A DNA stretch of 32,768 nucleotides. Source: Geobacter sp. GTDB lineage: Bacteria; Desulfobacterota; Desulfuromonadia; Geobacterales; Pseudopelobacteraceae. The DNA lies in contig VFJW01000061.1 of assembly GCA_009885845.1 (NCBI GenBank), positions 1 through 32,768 on the forward strand, written 5' to 3'. A program made the position numbers and the translations under genes. The notes under the pieces are model-generated. The model did not search any database, was not told the DNA's origin, and saw nothing but the letters and a program-made list of their open reading frames with translations. Shown here in pieces: positions 15,180 to 23,505 of this stretch (position 1 is its first letter; the number at the start of each line of letters is the position of its first letter).

Positions 15180-16493
15180 ATGTTGAACTGGCACGAGCGG
15201 TATCAGTCACGAATGACAACAGCTGAGGAAGCCGTTAAGGCGGTCAGGTCGGGCGATCGGATGTTTCTGACCGGCAACGCCTCGGTACCGCTGCAACTGC
15301 TGGCGGAACTGGTGAAGCGGGCTCCGGAGCTGGAAAACGTCGAGATCTGCCATCCGCTGGCGATCTGTCCCTCTGACTACGTTTCTCCCGCTATGGAAGG
15401 ACATCTGCGTATCAACTCGATGTTTATCAGCGCCAACGTCCGGAAGGCGGTAAATGAGGGACGTGCCGATTTTACCCCTGTTATGCTGTCCGAGTTCCCG
15501 CTGCTCTTCAAAAACGGGCATCTGCCGCTTGATGTCGCCTTTATCCATGTCTCGCCGCCTGACCAGCATGGATTCTGCTCGATGGGGGCAGAATCCGGTC
15601 TCACTATCTCAGCAGCAGAAGTCGCCAGAATTGTTGTCGCCCAGGTTAACGAGCAGATGCCGCGCACACTGGGCGATACGTTGATGCACGTCGATCGGAT
15701 GCACCATATTGTACCGCTGAATTGTCCGTTGACAGAAATGGCCATGAGTGACGATGTTGACAAGGATGTGGTCGAGCGGATCGCGGCTCATATTGCCGGA
15801 CTGATCCCGGATGGCGCTACCATGCAGCTGGGGATCGGAGCCATTCCTAATGCGGTGCTCAAGTACCTGCTGGGCAAGAAAGATCTGGGAATCCATTCCG
15901 AACTGATTTCCGACGGGGTGATCGATCTGGTGGAGGCGGGAGTATTGACGAATGCGCGAAAAAGCATCCATCACGGGAAAATAGTGGCCGGATTTCTTCT
16001 CGGCACAAAACGTCTCTATGACTGGGTGGATAATAATCCGCTTGTTGAACTGCACCGCACCGAGTATGTCAACGATCCGTTCGTTGTTGCACAGAACGAC
16101 CGTATGGTGGCGATCAACTCCGCTCTCGAAGTGGATCTGACCGGCCAGGTCTGCGCCGATAGTATCGGTCCGAAGATGTATTCGTCCGTCGGGGGGCAGC
16201 TGGACTTCATTTATGGCGCATCCCGCTCCAAAGGGGGCGTACCGATTATTGCCATGCCGAGTTCGGCAGAGTTGCGTGACGGGACTGTTATCAGTAAAAT
16301 AGTGCCTATGCTGAAGCAGGGTGCGGGTGTGGTGACCAGCCGCAACCATGTTCATTTTGTGGTCACGGAGTTCGGCGTTGCGGAATTGTACGGCAAGACC
16401 GTCCGCCAGCGGACGCAGGCGCTCATCAACATTGCTGATCCCCGTTTTCGGGAGGATATTTCCCGGCAGGCAAGGGAACTGCATTACCTGTAA
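15180..16493 (+). CDS. Acyl-CoA:acetate / 4-hydroxybutyrate-type CoA-transferase
   Basis: A 437-residue family I CoA-transferase of the acetyl-CoA hydrolase/transferase group. LGIGAIPNAVL (about 217-227) and HSELISDGVIDL (about 239-250) are typical; Glu241 is the likely catalytic glutamate that forms the enzyme-CoA thioester, matching Glu238 of 4-hydroxybutyrate CoA-transferase. HVSPPDQHGFCS (about 123-134) and the end motif TEFGVAELYGK are also family features. It may pass CoA from acetyl- or butyryl-CoA to an incoming acid such as benzoate or a hydroxy acid. A hydrolase role is less likely. The gene is followed by repeat element C. Confidence 0.85.
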   Translation: MLNWHERYQSRMTTAEEAVKAVRSGDRMFLTGNASVPLQLLAELVKRAPELENVEICHPLAICPSDYVSPAMEGHLRINSMFISANVRKAVNEGRADFTPVMLSEFPLLFKNGHLPLDVAFIHVSPPDQHGFCSMGAESGLTISAAEVARIVVAQVNEQMPRTLGDTLMHVDRMHHIVPLNCPLTEMAMSDDVDKDVVERIAAHIAGLIPDGATMQLGIGAIPNAVLKYLLGKKDLGIHSELISDGVIDLVEAGVLTNARKSIHHGKIVAGFLLGTKRLYDWVDNNPLVELHRTEYVNDPFVVAQNDRMVAINSALEVDLTGQVCADSIGPKMYSSVGGQLDFIYGASRSKGGVPIIAMPSSAELRDGTVISKIVPMLKQGAGVVTSRNHVHFVVTEFGVAELYGKTVRQRTQALINIADPRFREDISRQARELHYL

Positions 16494-16512
16494 TGACATC
16501 AGCGGCTTGAAT

Positions 16513-16645
16513 AACACAGAGCAACGGAGCAACAGAGAAATCAAGGTCTTGCAGAAAACTATGACTTACTAATAGAGCCGCTCTAAAAGAGTTCTATTCA
16601 AAAGACTATTCCCAGTTTTTCTCCGTTGCTCTGTTGCTCCGTGTT
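16513..16645. repeat. Inverted-repeat element C (133 bp, MITE-like)
   Basis: The terminal 25-bp repeats (16513-16537 and 16621-16645) pair with three mismatches. The right end is identical to that of element B at 7932-7956. The middle differs from B apart from an ATCAAG-like stretch. It separates the CoA-transferase gene from paaK and holds no open frame. Confidence 0.75.
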
Positions 16646-16721
16646 TCAAGTGTTTTTAAAGGTTTATGGATGAATCCTTTGAGTAGAAACTGATATCAAA
16701 CTGATAGATGGGGGTGCGACC

Positions 16722-18065
16722 ATGATTTGGAACAAGGTTGAGACATGTAGCCGCAGCGAAATGCAGAGTATTCAGCTTGGCAGGCTTCAAAAAACAGTCA
16801 GCTATGTGTACGAAAAGAATCCGGTGTATAAAAAGAGACTTGAAGCTGCGGGAGTTAAGCCTTCCGACATCAAGTCATTGGATGACATCAGGCGGCTTCC
16901 CTTCACCGTCAAGGACGACCTTCGGGATAACTACCCGTTTGATCTTTTTACCGCATCCCAGGAGAATATCGTTGAATATCACGCGACCTCAGGAACCACC
17001 GGAAAACCGATTGTCGTCGGGTATACCCGCAACGATATCGAGATCTGGTCAGAAGTCATGGCCAGGGCTCTGACCGGATCCGGTATAGGCAAACAGGATG
17101 TTCTGCAGAACATTTACGGGTACGGTCTTTTTACCGGAGGTTTGGGAGCACACTACGGGGGAATTCGTATCGGAGCATCGGTAATTCCGATCTCCGGCGG
17201 CAACACTCAGAAGCAGATTATGTTGATGCAGGATTTCGGAACCACCGCCCTCACGGTCACCCCCTCTTTTCTGATGCACATTCACGAAATCGGGGTTGAT
17301 ATGGGGGTTGATTTCAGGAAACTCAAGCTTCGCACCGCCGTGTTGGGCGCCGAGTTCTGGACCGAATCTATGCGCGAAAAAATCCAGGAAGGATTCGGAC
17401 TCAAAGCCTGCGATATCTATGGACTCTCCGAAATCATCGGCCCTGGTGTTGCCTGTGAGTGCCACGAGGCCCGTAACGGCCTTCACGTCAATGAAGACTA
17501 CTTCTACCCCGAGATTATTGATTCTGTCAGTGGCGAGGTGCTTCCTCACGGCGCCGAGGGGGAGCTGGTTTTCACCAACATTGCCAACGAAGGTCAACCG
17601 CTGCTCCGCTATCGCACCAGAGATATCACCAGTCTTGACCCTGAACCCTGTATCTGTGGCCGCACCCTGATCAGGATGAAAAAACTGACCGGGCGTACGG
17701 ACGACCTGCTTATTATCAGGGGGGTTAATTTCTTCCCTTCCCAAATAGAGTCAATCATATTAAAACGTCATGGAGTCTCGCCGCACTACCTGGTTGTGGT
17801 TGAGCGTAAAGGGACGCTGGATGAGGTCGAAATCAGAATCGAAGTTACTGAAGAATTTATGGCAAAAGCCGCTGCTGATGTTCTTAAGGGGGGCGAGCAC
17901 GATATCGTCAGCGACGTAATTGCGGCGAGGGAAAAAACCCAGAATCTTGTACGGGACATCAAGGATATCATCGGTATTACGGTCAAGGTGACGCTGGTTC
18001 CGCCCGGAACGATTCCGCGCAGTGAAGGGAAAGCAAAGCGGATCATCGATAACCGGCCGAAATGA
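16722..18065 (+). CDS. paaK: Phenylacetate-CoA ligase family protein (AMP-forming)
   Basis: Activates phenylacetate or a related aryl acid to its CoA ester with ATP going to AMP. The 447-residue length is usual for PaaK. The phosphate-binding loop is YHATSGTTGKPIVVGYT (about 87-103), DIYGLSEIIGPG lies near 232-243, and LLRYRTRDI and GRTDDLLIIRGVNFFPSQIE near the C-terminus are typical. A CxC-type pair (EPCICGR) lies in the region where PaaK-like enzymes often bind metal. paaK next to iorAB and an ACT gene is a grouping seen in many anaerobes; there the ligase handles acids related to the arylpyruvate products. The start has GGGGGTG upstream. Specificity between phenylacetate and indoleacetate cannot be told. 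Confidence 0.9.
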   Translation: MIWNKVETCSRSEMQSIQLGRLQKTVSYVYEKNPVYKKRLEAAGVKPSDIKSLDDIRRLPFTVKDDLRDNYPFDLFTASQENIVEYHATSGTTGKPIVVGYTRNDIEIWSEVMARALTGSGIGKQDVLQNIYGYGLFTGGLGAHYGGIRIGASVIPISGGNTQKQIMLMQDFGTTALTVTPSFLMHIHEIGVDMGVDFRKLKLRTAVLGAEFWTESMREKIQEGFGLKACDIYGLSEIIGPGVACECHEARNGLHVNEDYFYPEIIDSVSGEVLPHGAEGELVFTNIANEGQPLLRYRTRDITSLDPEPCICGRTLIRMKKLTGRTDDLLIIRGVNFFPSQIESIILKRHGVSPHYLVVVERKGTLDEVEIRIEVTEEFMAKAAADVLKGGEHDIVSDVIAAREKTQNLVRDIKDIIGITVKVTLVPPGTIPRSEGKAKRIIDNRPK

Positions 18066-18108
18066 CCTGCTCACGAAACTTACAACAGACAAGGGAGGGA
18101 ATGCATAC

Positions 18109-19860
18109 ATGAAAAAAATTATTTCCGGAAATGAGGCAATCGCCTTGAGTTTTGGTGATTCGGGCGGAGTTTTTGCCTCCGGTTACCCGGGAACGCCGAG
18201 CACCGAGACACTGGAAGAGGTGGCCCGTCTGGGTAAGGTCTACTGCGAATGGGCCCCCAACGAGAAGGTTGCCCTGGAATCGGCCATCGGCGCCTCAATC
18301 GCGGGAGGAAGAACTCTCGCCACCATGAAGCATGTCGGAGTCAACGTTGCCGCCGATGCACTGCTGACCCTCAACCACACCGGTGTGAATGCCGGTCTGA
18401 TCCTGATGGTTGCCGACGATCCCGGCATGCACTCCTCGCAGAACGAGCAGGACAGCCGCAATTATGCCAAATTTGCCAAAATTCCGATGCTCGATCCGGC
18501 AAACTCTCAGGAAGCGTATGACTACGTCAGGGACGGTTTTGAAATATCCGAACAGTTTGATACTCCGGTCATGCTTCGGACTACCACCCGTATTTCGCAT
18601 GCCAAGGGGGTTGTCGAACGGAAGGAAAAGATTGCGCCGAAGATCGGTCCGTGGGTCAAGGATGTGCCGAAGTATGTCATGCTTCCCAATTACGGCAAGA
18701 TCAAGCATGTGGAAATTGAGGCGCGACTCCTCAAGCTTCAGGAGTTTGCCGAGACCACTCCTCTGAACCGTATTGAAATGGGGGACACAGAGCTTGGCAT
18801 CATCACTTCAGGCGTTGCCTATCAGCATGTCAAGGAGGCGTATCCGAATGCCTCGATTCTCAAGCTTGGTCTGGTGCACCCGCTTCCGGAACGGAAAATC
18901 CGCGAGTTTGCCGGTCAGGTCGGCCGGTTGATGATCGTTGAGGAGCTGGATGCAATTTTCGAAGAGCAGATCCGCGCCAAGGGCATCAGGGTCGATATCG
19001 GCAAGAATAAAATTCCGCTCTGCGGTGAAGTCAACGCCGACATTATCCGGGCAGCCGCCGGTGATCCTCCTGCAGAGGGGACTGCCCCCATCGCGGCTCT
19101 ACCGCAGCGCCCCCCCATCTTCTGTCCCGGCTGCGCTCACCGCGGACTCTTCACAATCCTGAGCAAGCTCAAGGTCTTCGTGTCGGGCGACATCGGCTGT
19201 TATACGCTTGGAGCTCTCCCTCCCATGAGCGCTATGCATACCACAATCTGTATGGGAGCAAGCATCAGCGCCGCACATGGCATGGCCAAGGTCAACGAGA
19301 TTGCCGGAAGAACGGAGAAGCCAGTGGCGGTCATCGGCGATTCAACCTTCTTCCACTCAGGGATGACCGGGTTGCTCAGTCTGGCCTACAACAAGGGCAA
19401 TGCGCTGGTTATTATTATGGATAATCGCACCACCGGCATGACAGGAGGTCAGGAGAATCCCGGTTCCGGGCGTGATCTCCAGGGGCAGCCGGCCCATCAA
19501 GTTGATATGGTAACTCTTGTCAAGGCGCTCGGGATAGAAAATGTTGCCGAACTGGATGCATACAACCTTGAAGCGACCGAAGCTGCCATCAAAAAAGGCC
19601 TCGAAACACCAGGCCCGTACGTGCTGATCGATAAAAATCCCTGCATTCTCCGTTACCGGATAAAAAGTCCGGTACTCACCGTGGATCAGGAAAAATGTAC
19701 CGGCTGCCGTGCCTGTCTGAAGGCCGCGTGCGTGTCGCTGGGGCTGTTGCCGCCGGCTGAGGGTAAAAAACAGAAGGTTCAGATTGATCCGAACATTTGT
19801 GACGGCTGTGGTGTCTGTGCGCAGCTCTGTAAATTTGATGCAATCGCCGTAGCACGATAA
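18109..19860 (+). CDS. iorA: Indolepyruvate:ferredoxin oxidoreductase alpha subunit
   Basis: With IorB it oxidises arylpyruvates (from Trp, Phe, Tyr) and CoA to arylacetyl-CoA, CO2 and reduced ferredoxin. The 583-residue protein has the pyrimidine-binding half at the N-terminus (GYPGTPSTETLEE, EWAPNEKVALESAIGAS) and the thiamine diphosphate half later (GDSTFFHSGMTGL, DNRTTGMTGGQENPG). A two-cluster ferredoxin domain ends it: CTGCRACLKAAC, whose last cysteine is spaced by four residues, and CDGCGVCAQLC. The start at 18109 follows AAGGGAGGG; an in-frame start at 18022 would overlap paaK and is less likely. It is separated from iorB by a hairpin-bearing spacer of 92 bp. Confidence 0.94.
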   Translation: MKKIISGNEAIALSFGDSGGVFASGYPGTPSTETLEEVARLGKVYCEWAPNEKVALESAIGASIAGGRTLATMKHVGVNVAADALLTLNHTGVNAGLILMVADDPGMHSSQNEQDSRNYAKFAKIPMLDPANSQEAYDYVRDGFEISEQFDTPVMLRTTTRISHAKGVVERKEKIAPKIGPWVKDVPKYVMLPNYGKIKHVEIEARLLKLQEFAETTPLNRIEMGDTELGIITSGVAYQHVKEAYPNASILKLGLVHPLPERKIREFAGQVGRLMIVEELDAIFEEQIRAKGIRVDIGKNKIPLCGEVNADIIRAAAGDPPAEGTAPIAALPQRPPIFCPGCAHRGLFTILSKLKVFVSGDIGCYTLGALPPMSAMHTTICMGASISAAHGMAKVNEIAGRTEKPVAVIGDSTFFHSGMTGLLSLAYNKGNALVIIMDNRTTGMTGGQENPGSGRDLQGQPAHQVDMVTLVKALGIENVAELDAYNLEATEAAIKKGLETPGPYVLIDKNPCILRYRIKSPVLTVDQEKCTGCRACLKAACVSLGLLPPAEGKKQKVQIDPNICDGCGVCAQLCKFDAIAVAR

Positions 19861-19875
19861 TTAGTAAGCTAGAAA

Positions 19876-19906
19876 GTGTTTTCTGCATTTTTCAAGCAGA
19901 AAATAC
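19876..19906 (+). terminator. Hairpin in the iorA-iorB spacer
   Basis: GTGTTTTCTGC at 19876-19886 pairs with GCAGAAAATAC at 19896-19906, an 11-bp stem with one G-T pair and a 9-base loop. No T-run follows, so it is probably an mRNA processing or stabilising hairpin, or a weak attenuator, not a full terminator. Confidence 0.4.
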
Positions 19907-19952
19907 CTTCGTTAACGCACTTATCCTGTTTATCAGGACCAGGAGGAACATA

Positions 19953-20525
19953 ATGGATATTTTCAATATTGTTATTGCCGGTGTTGGCGGCCAGGGAGTT
20001 TTACTCGCTTCCAAGGTTCTTGCCGAAAGTGCCCTTGCCAGCGGGATGGATGTAAAGCAGAATGAAGTTCACGGTATGGCTCAGCGGGGGGGGAGCGTCA
20101 TCTCATTCGTCCGTATCGGCGAAGAGGTGTTCTCGCCCGTAGTGATACCGGGAACCGCAGATATTCTGATCTCCTTCGAACCACTCGAAGCACTGAGGTA
20201 TGTCCACTATCTCAAGCCGGGCGGTATGCTGGTCTACAACAAGGTCACGATAAATCCGAGCACCGTTGCCACCGGACTGGCGGTCTATCCGACCGACGTT
20301 GAGGAGCAGATTACGCAGGCCTGTCCCGATGCGCGCGGCATTAATGCCCTTGCTGTCGCCAAGGAGGCCGGTAATGCAAAAGCCGTTAATATGGTCATGG
20401 TGGGTGCAGTAATGAAAAAACTGCCGATCAATGCGGAGGTTGTAGAGGGGGTCGTCAGGGCGGTTTCAAAAGAGAAGGGAATTGATGTCAATCTGAGGGC
20501 ACTTAAGGGTGGAGCCGCGGCATAA
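19953..20525 (+). CDS. iorB: Indolepyruvate:ferredoxin oxidoreductase beta subunit
   Basis: The 190-residue gamma-type subunit of the 2-oxoacid oxidoreductase; it joins with IorA to give the active arylpyruvate enzyme in the cytoplasm. Features are the N-terminal IAGVGGQGVLLASKVLAE, KQNEVHGMAQRGGSVISFVRIG around residues 39-60, and the closing MVMVGAVMKKLPI segment; all are usual in IorB. The length is normal. AGGAGG lies upstream of the ATG. It is followed by a hairpin before the ACT gene. Confidence 0.94.
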   Translation: MDIFNIVIAGVGGQGVLLASKVLAESALASGMDVKQNEVHGMAQRGGSVISFVRIGEEVFSPVVIPGTADILISFEPLEALRYVHYLKPGGMLVYNKVTINPSTVATGLAVYPTDVEEQITQACPDARGINALAVAKEAGNAKAVNMVMVGAVMKKLPINAEVVEGVVRAVSKEKGIDVNLRALKGGAAA

Positions 20526-20537
20526 CACCTGCCCGGT

Positions 20538-20570
20538 GAAGGAGTGGTTTGCTCCTTCGTACCCTTTTTT
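20538..20570 (+). terminator. Possible intrinsic terminator after iorB
   Basis: GAAGGAG (20538-20544) pairs with CTCCTTC (20552-20558), and a run of six T starts six bases later. The gap between stem and T-run makes it weak; partial termination before the ACT/reductase genes is possible. Confidence 0.4.
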
Positions 20571-20590
20571 AAATTTTACGGAGGTTCCGC

Positions 20591-21037
20591 ATGAAGTTAA
20601 AGCAGTTGTCCATTTTTCTTGAAAATGCCCCCGGTCGTTTGTATGAAGTTACGCAAGCGCTTGGAGATGCGGGAATAAATCTGAGGGCTCATTGTATTTC
20701 GGATACCTCCCACGATTTCGGCGTTCTGAGAATTCTTGTCTCGGATCTGGCGAAAGCCCGCGGGGTCATAATGAACAGTTTGTTTCCCGCCAGGGTTGAC
20801 GAAGTCATCGCCGTCGAAATTCAGGACAGTCCGGGCAGTCTTGCCGGAATCCTCAAGCTTTTTCTTGGAACCAAAGTAAACGTTGAATATATGTATGCGG
20901 TAGCGGGTGCAACGCAGGGAAGTGCAGTAATGGTGTTCCGGTTCAACGAAAATGACCTGGCAATCGACATCATGCAGAAAAACGGGATACAGCTTCTTGA
21001 TGCCGCTGCCTTTGGTATCCTGGAAACCCAGGCTTAG
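20591..21037 (+). CDS. Tandem ACT-domain protein, copy 1
   Basis: A 148-residue protein made only of two ACT domains. Each begins with a pattern of the ENAPGRLYEVTQALGDAGIN type (residues about 10-30, and DSPGSLAGILKLFLGTKVNVEYMYA at about 78-102). ACT domains bind amino acids and regulate enzymes or sense ligand level. Such small proteins often accompany paaK and iorAB, so the likely ligand is an aromatic or branched amino acid and the target a neighbouring enzyme; this is inference. There is no DNA-binding domain. A second copy is encoded at 22045-22494. Confidence 0.85.
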   Translation: MKLKQLSIFLENAPGRLYEVTQALGDAGINLRAHCISDTSHDFGVLRILVSDLAKARGVIMNSLFPARVDEVIAVEIQDSPGSLAGILKLFLGTKVNVEYMYAVAGATQGSAVMVFRFNENDLAIDIMQKNGIQLLDAAAFGILETQA

Positions 21038-21066
21038 ATGAGTCGTGCGTTTTGAAAGGGTCCCCA

Positions 21067-22005
21067 ATGAAGAAAAACGTGTATAAACCAAAAAAGTTTG
21101 CGGTTATCGGTGCAGGTCCGGTAGGTGGAATCGTCGCAGCATTTCTTTCGAGGGGGGGCTATGAGGTCACCCTGTGCGATGTTATTCCTGCTCTTCTGGA
21201 ACCGGCCCTCGATCCCGGCATTTCAATTGAAGGTTGTGACACTTTTCAGGCCAGAGTTCACCGGGTAACTACCCGGGTTGATGATCTGGTTAAAGACCCG
21301 CCTGACGTAATTATTGTAACAGTAAAAGCGACCGCATTGCCTATGATTGCCTCCGCTTTGGAAGGTTTTGTCGGAGAAGGGCGTTACGTTGTCAGTTGGC
21401 AGAACGGGATTGATACCGAACTGGAACTTGCAAAAACGCTGGGAAAAAATGCGGTTATGCGGGCAGTGGTAAACTTTGGCTGTGTCATGCTCAGCCCCGG
21501 GAAGATCCACGAGGCTTTTCACCACCGTCCACACTATCTGCAGGAGCTGACGCCATCCTCAAGAGATGCAGCTATCGGCATCTGCAAGGTTTTTACCGAA
21601 TGCGGGCTCGACACGGAGCACACCGATCAGATCCGCGATATGGTGTGGAGCAAAGCCATCAACAACTCCTGCATGAATCCGGTCTGTGCCGTTACTCGCA
21701 AGACGATGTTTGACGTTATCAATGATCCGATTCTTTTCAGGCTTGTTGATTCCCTCCTGAAAGAAGGAATTTCTGTTGCCCGTGGAAACGGGTTTGTTCT
21801 CCCCCCTGACTATTATCTCGACTGCATCAGTTATATCAATAGTGCCGGAAAACATAAGCCGTCAATGCTGCAGGATATTGAAGCCGGTCGGCGTACGGAA
21901 ATAGATTATATCAACGGCAAAATTATTGAGTATGGTATACGTGCCGGTATTGCAACGCCGTTCAATACAACCTTGCGTACTCTGCTGAAATCTCTTGAAA
22001 ATTAA
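21067..22005 (+). CDS. Ketopantoate reductase (PanE/ApbA) family 2-oxoacid reductase, copy 1
   Basis: A 312-residue NAD(P)H-dependent reductase. GAGPVGGIVAAFL at the N-terminus is the Rossmann nucleotide-binding loop. WSKAINNSCMNPVCAVT (about 197-213) carries the family lysine and asparagine, and RRTEIDYINGKIIEYG near residue 280 carries the family glutamate. Two copies in a catabolic run make a pantothenate role doubtful. Reduction of an aryl or branched 2-oxo acid to the 2-hydroxy acid would fit the iorAB, ACT and HgdB-type neighbours, but that is inference. The start at 21067 is chosen over a TTG at 21052 because GAAAGGG lies just upstream. Confidence 0.82.
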   Translation: MKKNVYKPKKFAVIGAGPVGGIVAAFLSRGGYEVTLCDVIPALLEPALDPGISIEGCDTFQARVHRVTTRVDDLVKDPPDVIIVTVKATALPMIASALEGFVGEGRYVVSWQNGIDTELELAKTLGKNAVMRAVVNFGCVMLSPGKIHEAFHHRPHYLQELTPSSRDAAIGICKVFTECGLDTEHTDQIRDMVWSKAINNSCMNPVCAVTRKTMFDVINDPILFRLVDSLLKEGISVARGNGFVLPPDYYLDCISYINSAGKHKPSMLQDIEAGRRTEIDYINGKIIEYGIRAGIATPFNTTLRTLLKSLEN

Positions 22006-22044
22006 TCGATAGCATACAACACCTTACAATCAGGGGAGACCGCC

Positions 22045-22494
22045 ATGAAATTGAAGCAACTATCCGTTTTTCTTGAAAACTCTCCCGGTCGGTTGTATGA
22101 AGCCACTAACGCACTGGGCTTGGCCGGCATCAACCTGAGATCTCTTTCCATCTGTGACACTCTGGAATTCGGCGTGCTGCGCATTCTTGTCTCGGACGTT
22201 GCTCTGGCCAGACGGGTTATTATGGAAAAACAGCTCCCGGCACGCGTTGACGATGTTGTTGCGGTCGAGATAGATGATATCCCCGGCAGTCTGGCCCGGG
22301 TTCTCTATCTGTTCAAGGAATCTCAGGTGAACATCGAATACATGTATGCCCTGGCAGGAACCGGCGGTTCGTCCGACAAAGCGGTAATGGTTTTTCGTTT
22401 CAGTGACAACGATCGAGCTATTGAGATATTGCTTGCGCACAACATCAAACTTCTGGATGCCAGAGATTTCGGGATTGTTGATACGGTCAGATAG
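22045..22494 (+). CDS. Tandem ACT-domain protein, copy 2
   Basis: A 149-residue double ACT protein very similar to the one at 20591-21037. Both start MKLKQLS.FLEN.PGRLYE and keep the RVIM...LPARVD and NIEYMYA/NVEYMYA stretches. Differences gather in the loop before the last strands (GTGGSSDK here, GATQGS in copy 1), which may change ligand choice. GGGGAGA precedes the start. It is probably coupled with the reductase copy encoded 23 bp downstream. Confidence 0.85.
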   Translation: MKLKQLSVFLENSPGRLYEATNALGLAGINLRSLSICDTLEFGVLRILVSDVALARRVIMEKQLPARVDDVVAVEIDDIPGSLARVLYLFKESQVNIEYMYALAGTGGSSDKAVMVFRFSDNDRAIEILLAHNIKLLDARDFGIVDTVR

Positions 22495-22517
22495 TCCGGC
22501 TCATGAAGGAGTCTGAA

Positions 22518-23462
22518 ATGAAGTATGAAAGTAGTTATAAGCCAAAAAAATTCGCGGTGATCGGAGCCGGTCCGGTCGGCGGTATCGTGGCGGCTTTTCT
22601 TTCGAAGGGTGGATATGAAGTCACTCTTTGTGATGTTATTCCTGCGCTTATTGAACCGGCACTTGATCCGGGAATAGTCATTGAGGGCACCGATACCCTG
22701 CAGGCTAAGGTTGCCAGAATAACTACCCACGTTGACGACCTGCTGGCCGACCCACCAGATGTAATCATTCTTACGGTTAAGGCGACTGCGCTGCCGTTGA
22801 TTGCATCCACGCTTGAAGGATTTGTTGCCGAGGGGCGGTATGTTGTCAGCTGGCAGAACGGCATAGATACTGAGCTTGTGCTTGCACAGCACCTGGGAAT
22901 AAAATCGGTTATGCGTGCGGTGGTTAATTTTGGCTGTGTCCCACTCGGCCCGTGCCACTTCCGGATAGCTTTTCACCATCGTCCCCACTATCTCCAGGAG
23001 CTTGATCCGCAATCACGGGATGCCGCAATCGGTATCTGTAACGTATTAACCGAATGCGGACTGGATACTCATCATACCGAACAGATCACCAATATGGTGT
23101 GGCGCAAGACCCTTATGAATGCCAGTATGAATCCGCTCTGCGCGGTAACGGGGCGGACGATGGTGGAGCTCATTCTCGATCCGATCCTCTTCAATCTGGT
23201 TGACGCCCTTATCAAGGAAGGGGTTGCAGTGGCCCGGGCCAATGAAGTTGCGCTTGGTTACGATTTCTACCCATACTGCATCAATTATATAAAAAGTGCC
23301 GGCAACCACAAGCCATCCATGCTTCAGGACATCGAGGCGGGGAGGCGGACGGAAATCGATTACATCAACGGCAAGGTGGTAGAATACGGTCTGCAGGCCG
23401 GTGTGCCGACCCCCTATAACAGCATGATTCGCGGTCTTGTCAAGGCACTTGAACCACGGTAG
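22518..23462 (+). CDS. Ketopantoate reductase (PanE/ApbA) family 2-oxoacid reductase, copy 2
   Basis: A 314-residue paralogue of the gene at 21067-22005. The nucleotide loop, WRKTLMNASMNPLCAVTGRT with the family lysine and asparagine, and the RRTEIDYINGKVVEYG segment are kept. Differences fall mainly in helices around the active site, so the two may prefer different 2-oxo acids. The start at 22518 has AAGGAG seven bases upstream; an in-frame ATG at 22503 is possible. Confidence 0.82.
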   Translation: MKYESSYKPKKFAVIGAGPVGGIVAAFLSKGGYEVTLCDVIPALIEPALDPGIVIEGTDTLQAKVARITTHVDDLLADPPDVIILTVKATALPLIASTLEGFVAEGRYVVSWQNGIDTELVLAQHLGIKSVMRAVVNFGCVPLGPCHFRIAFHHRPHYLQELDPQSRDAAIGICNVLTECGLDTHHTEQITNMVWRKTLMNASMNPLCAVTGRTMVELILDPILFNLVDALIKEGVAVARANEVALGYDFYPYCINYIKSAGNHKPSMLQDIEAGRRTEIDYINGKVVEYGLQAGVPTPYNSMIRGLVKALEPR

Positions 23463-23505
23463 GTCTTGTAACAGAGAACAACTGCGGATAACGGAAAGGG
23501 AGCGC

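Larger units (their letters stand above)
20591..23462 (+). repeat. Tandem duplication of a two-gene unit (ACT protein + reductase)
   Basis: The gene pair 20591-22005 is repeated at 22045-23462 with a shift of about 1.45 kb for both genes. Both protein pairs keep most residues identical over their whole length, while third codon positions and spacers differ. This points to an old duplication with both copies kept under selection. Confidence 0.85.

Noticed and set aside
19876-19906. Full intrinsic terminator after iorA
   Set aside because: The stem is good but no T-run follows, and iorB must be made with iorA; kept only as a weak hairpin.
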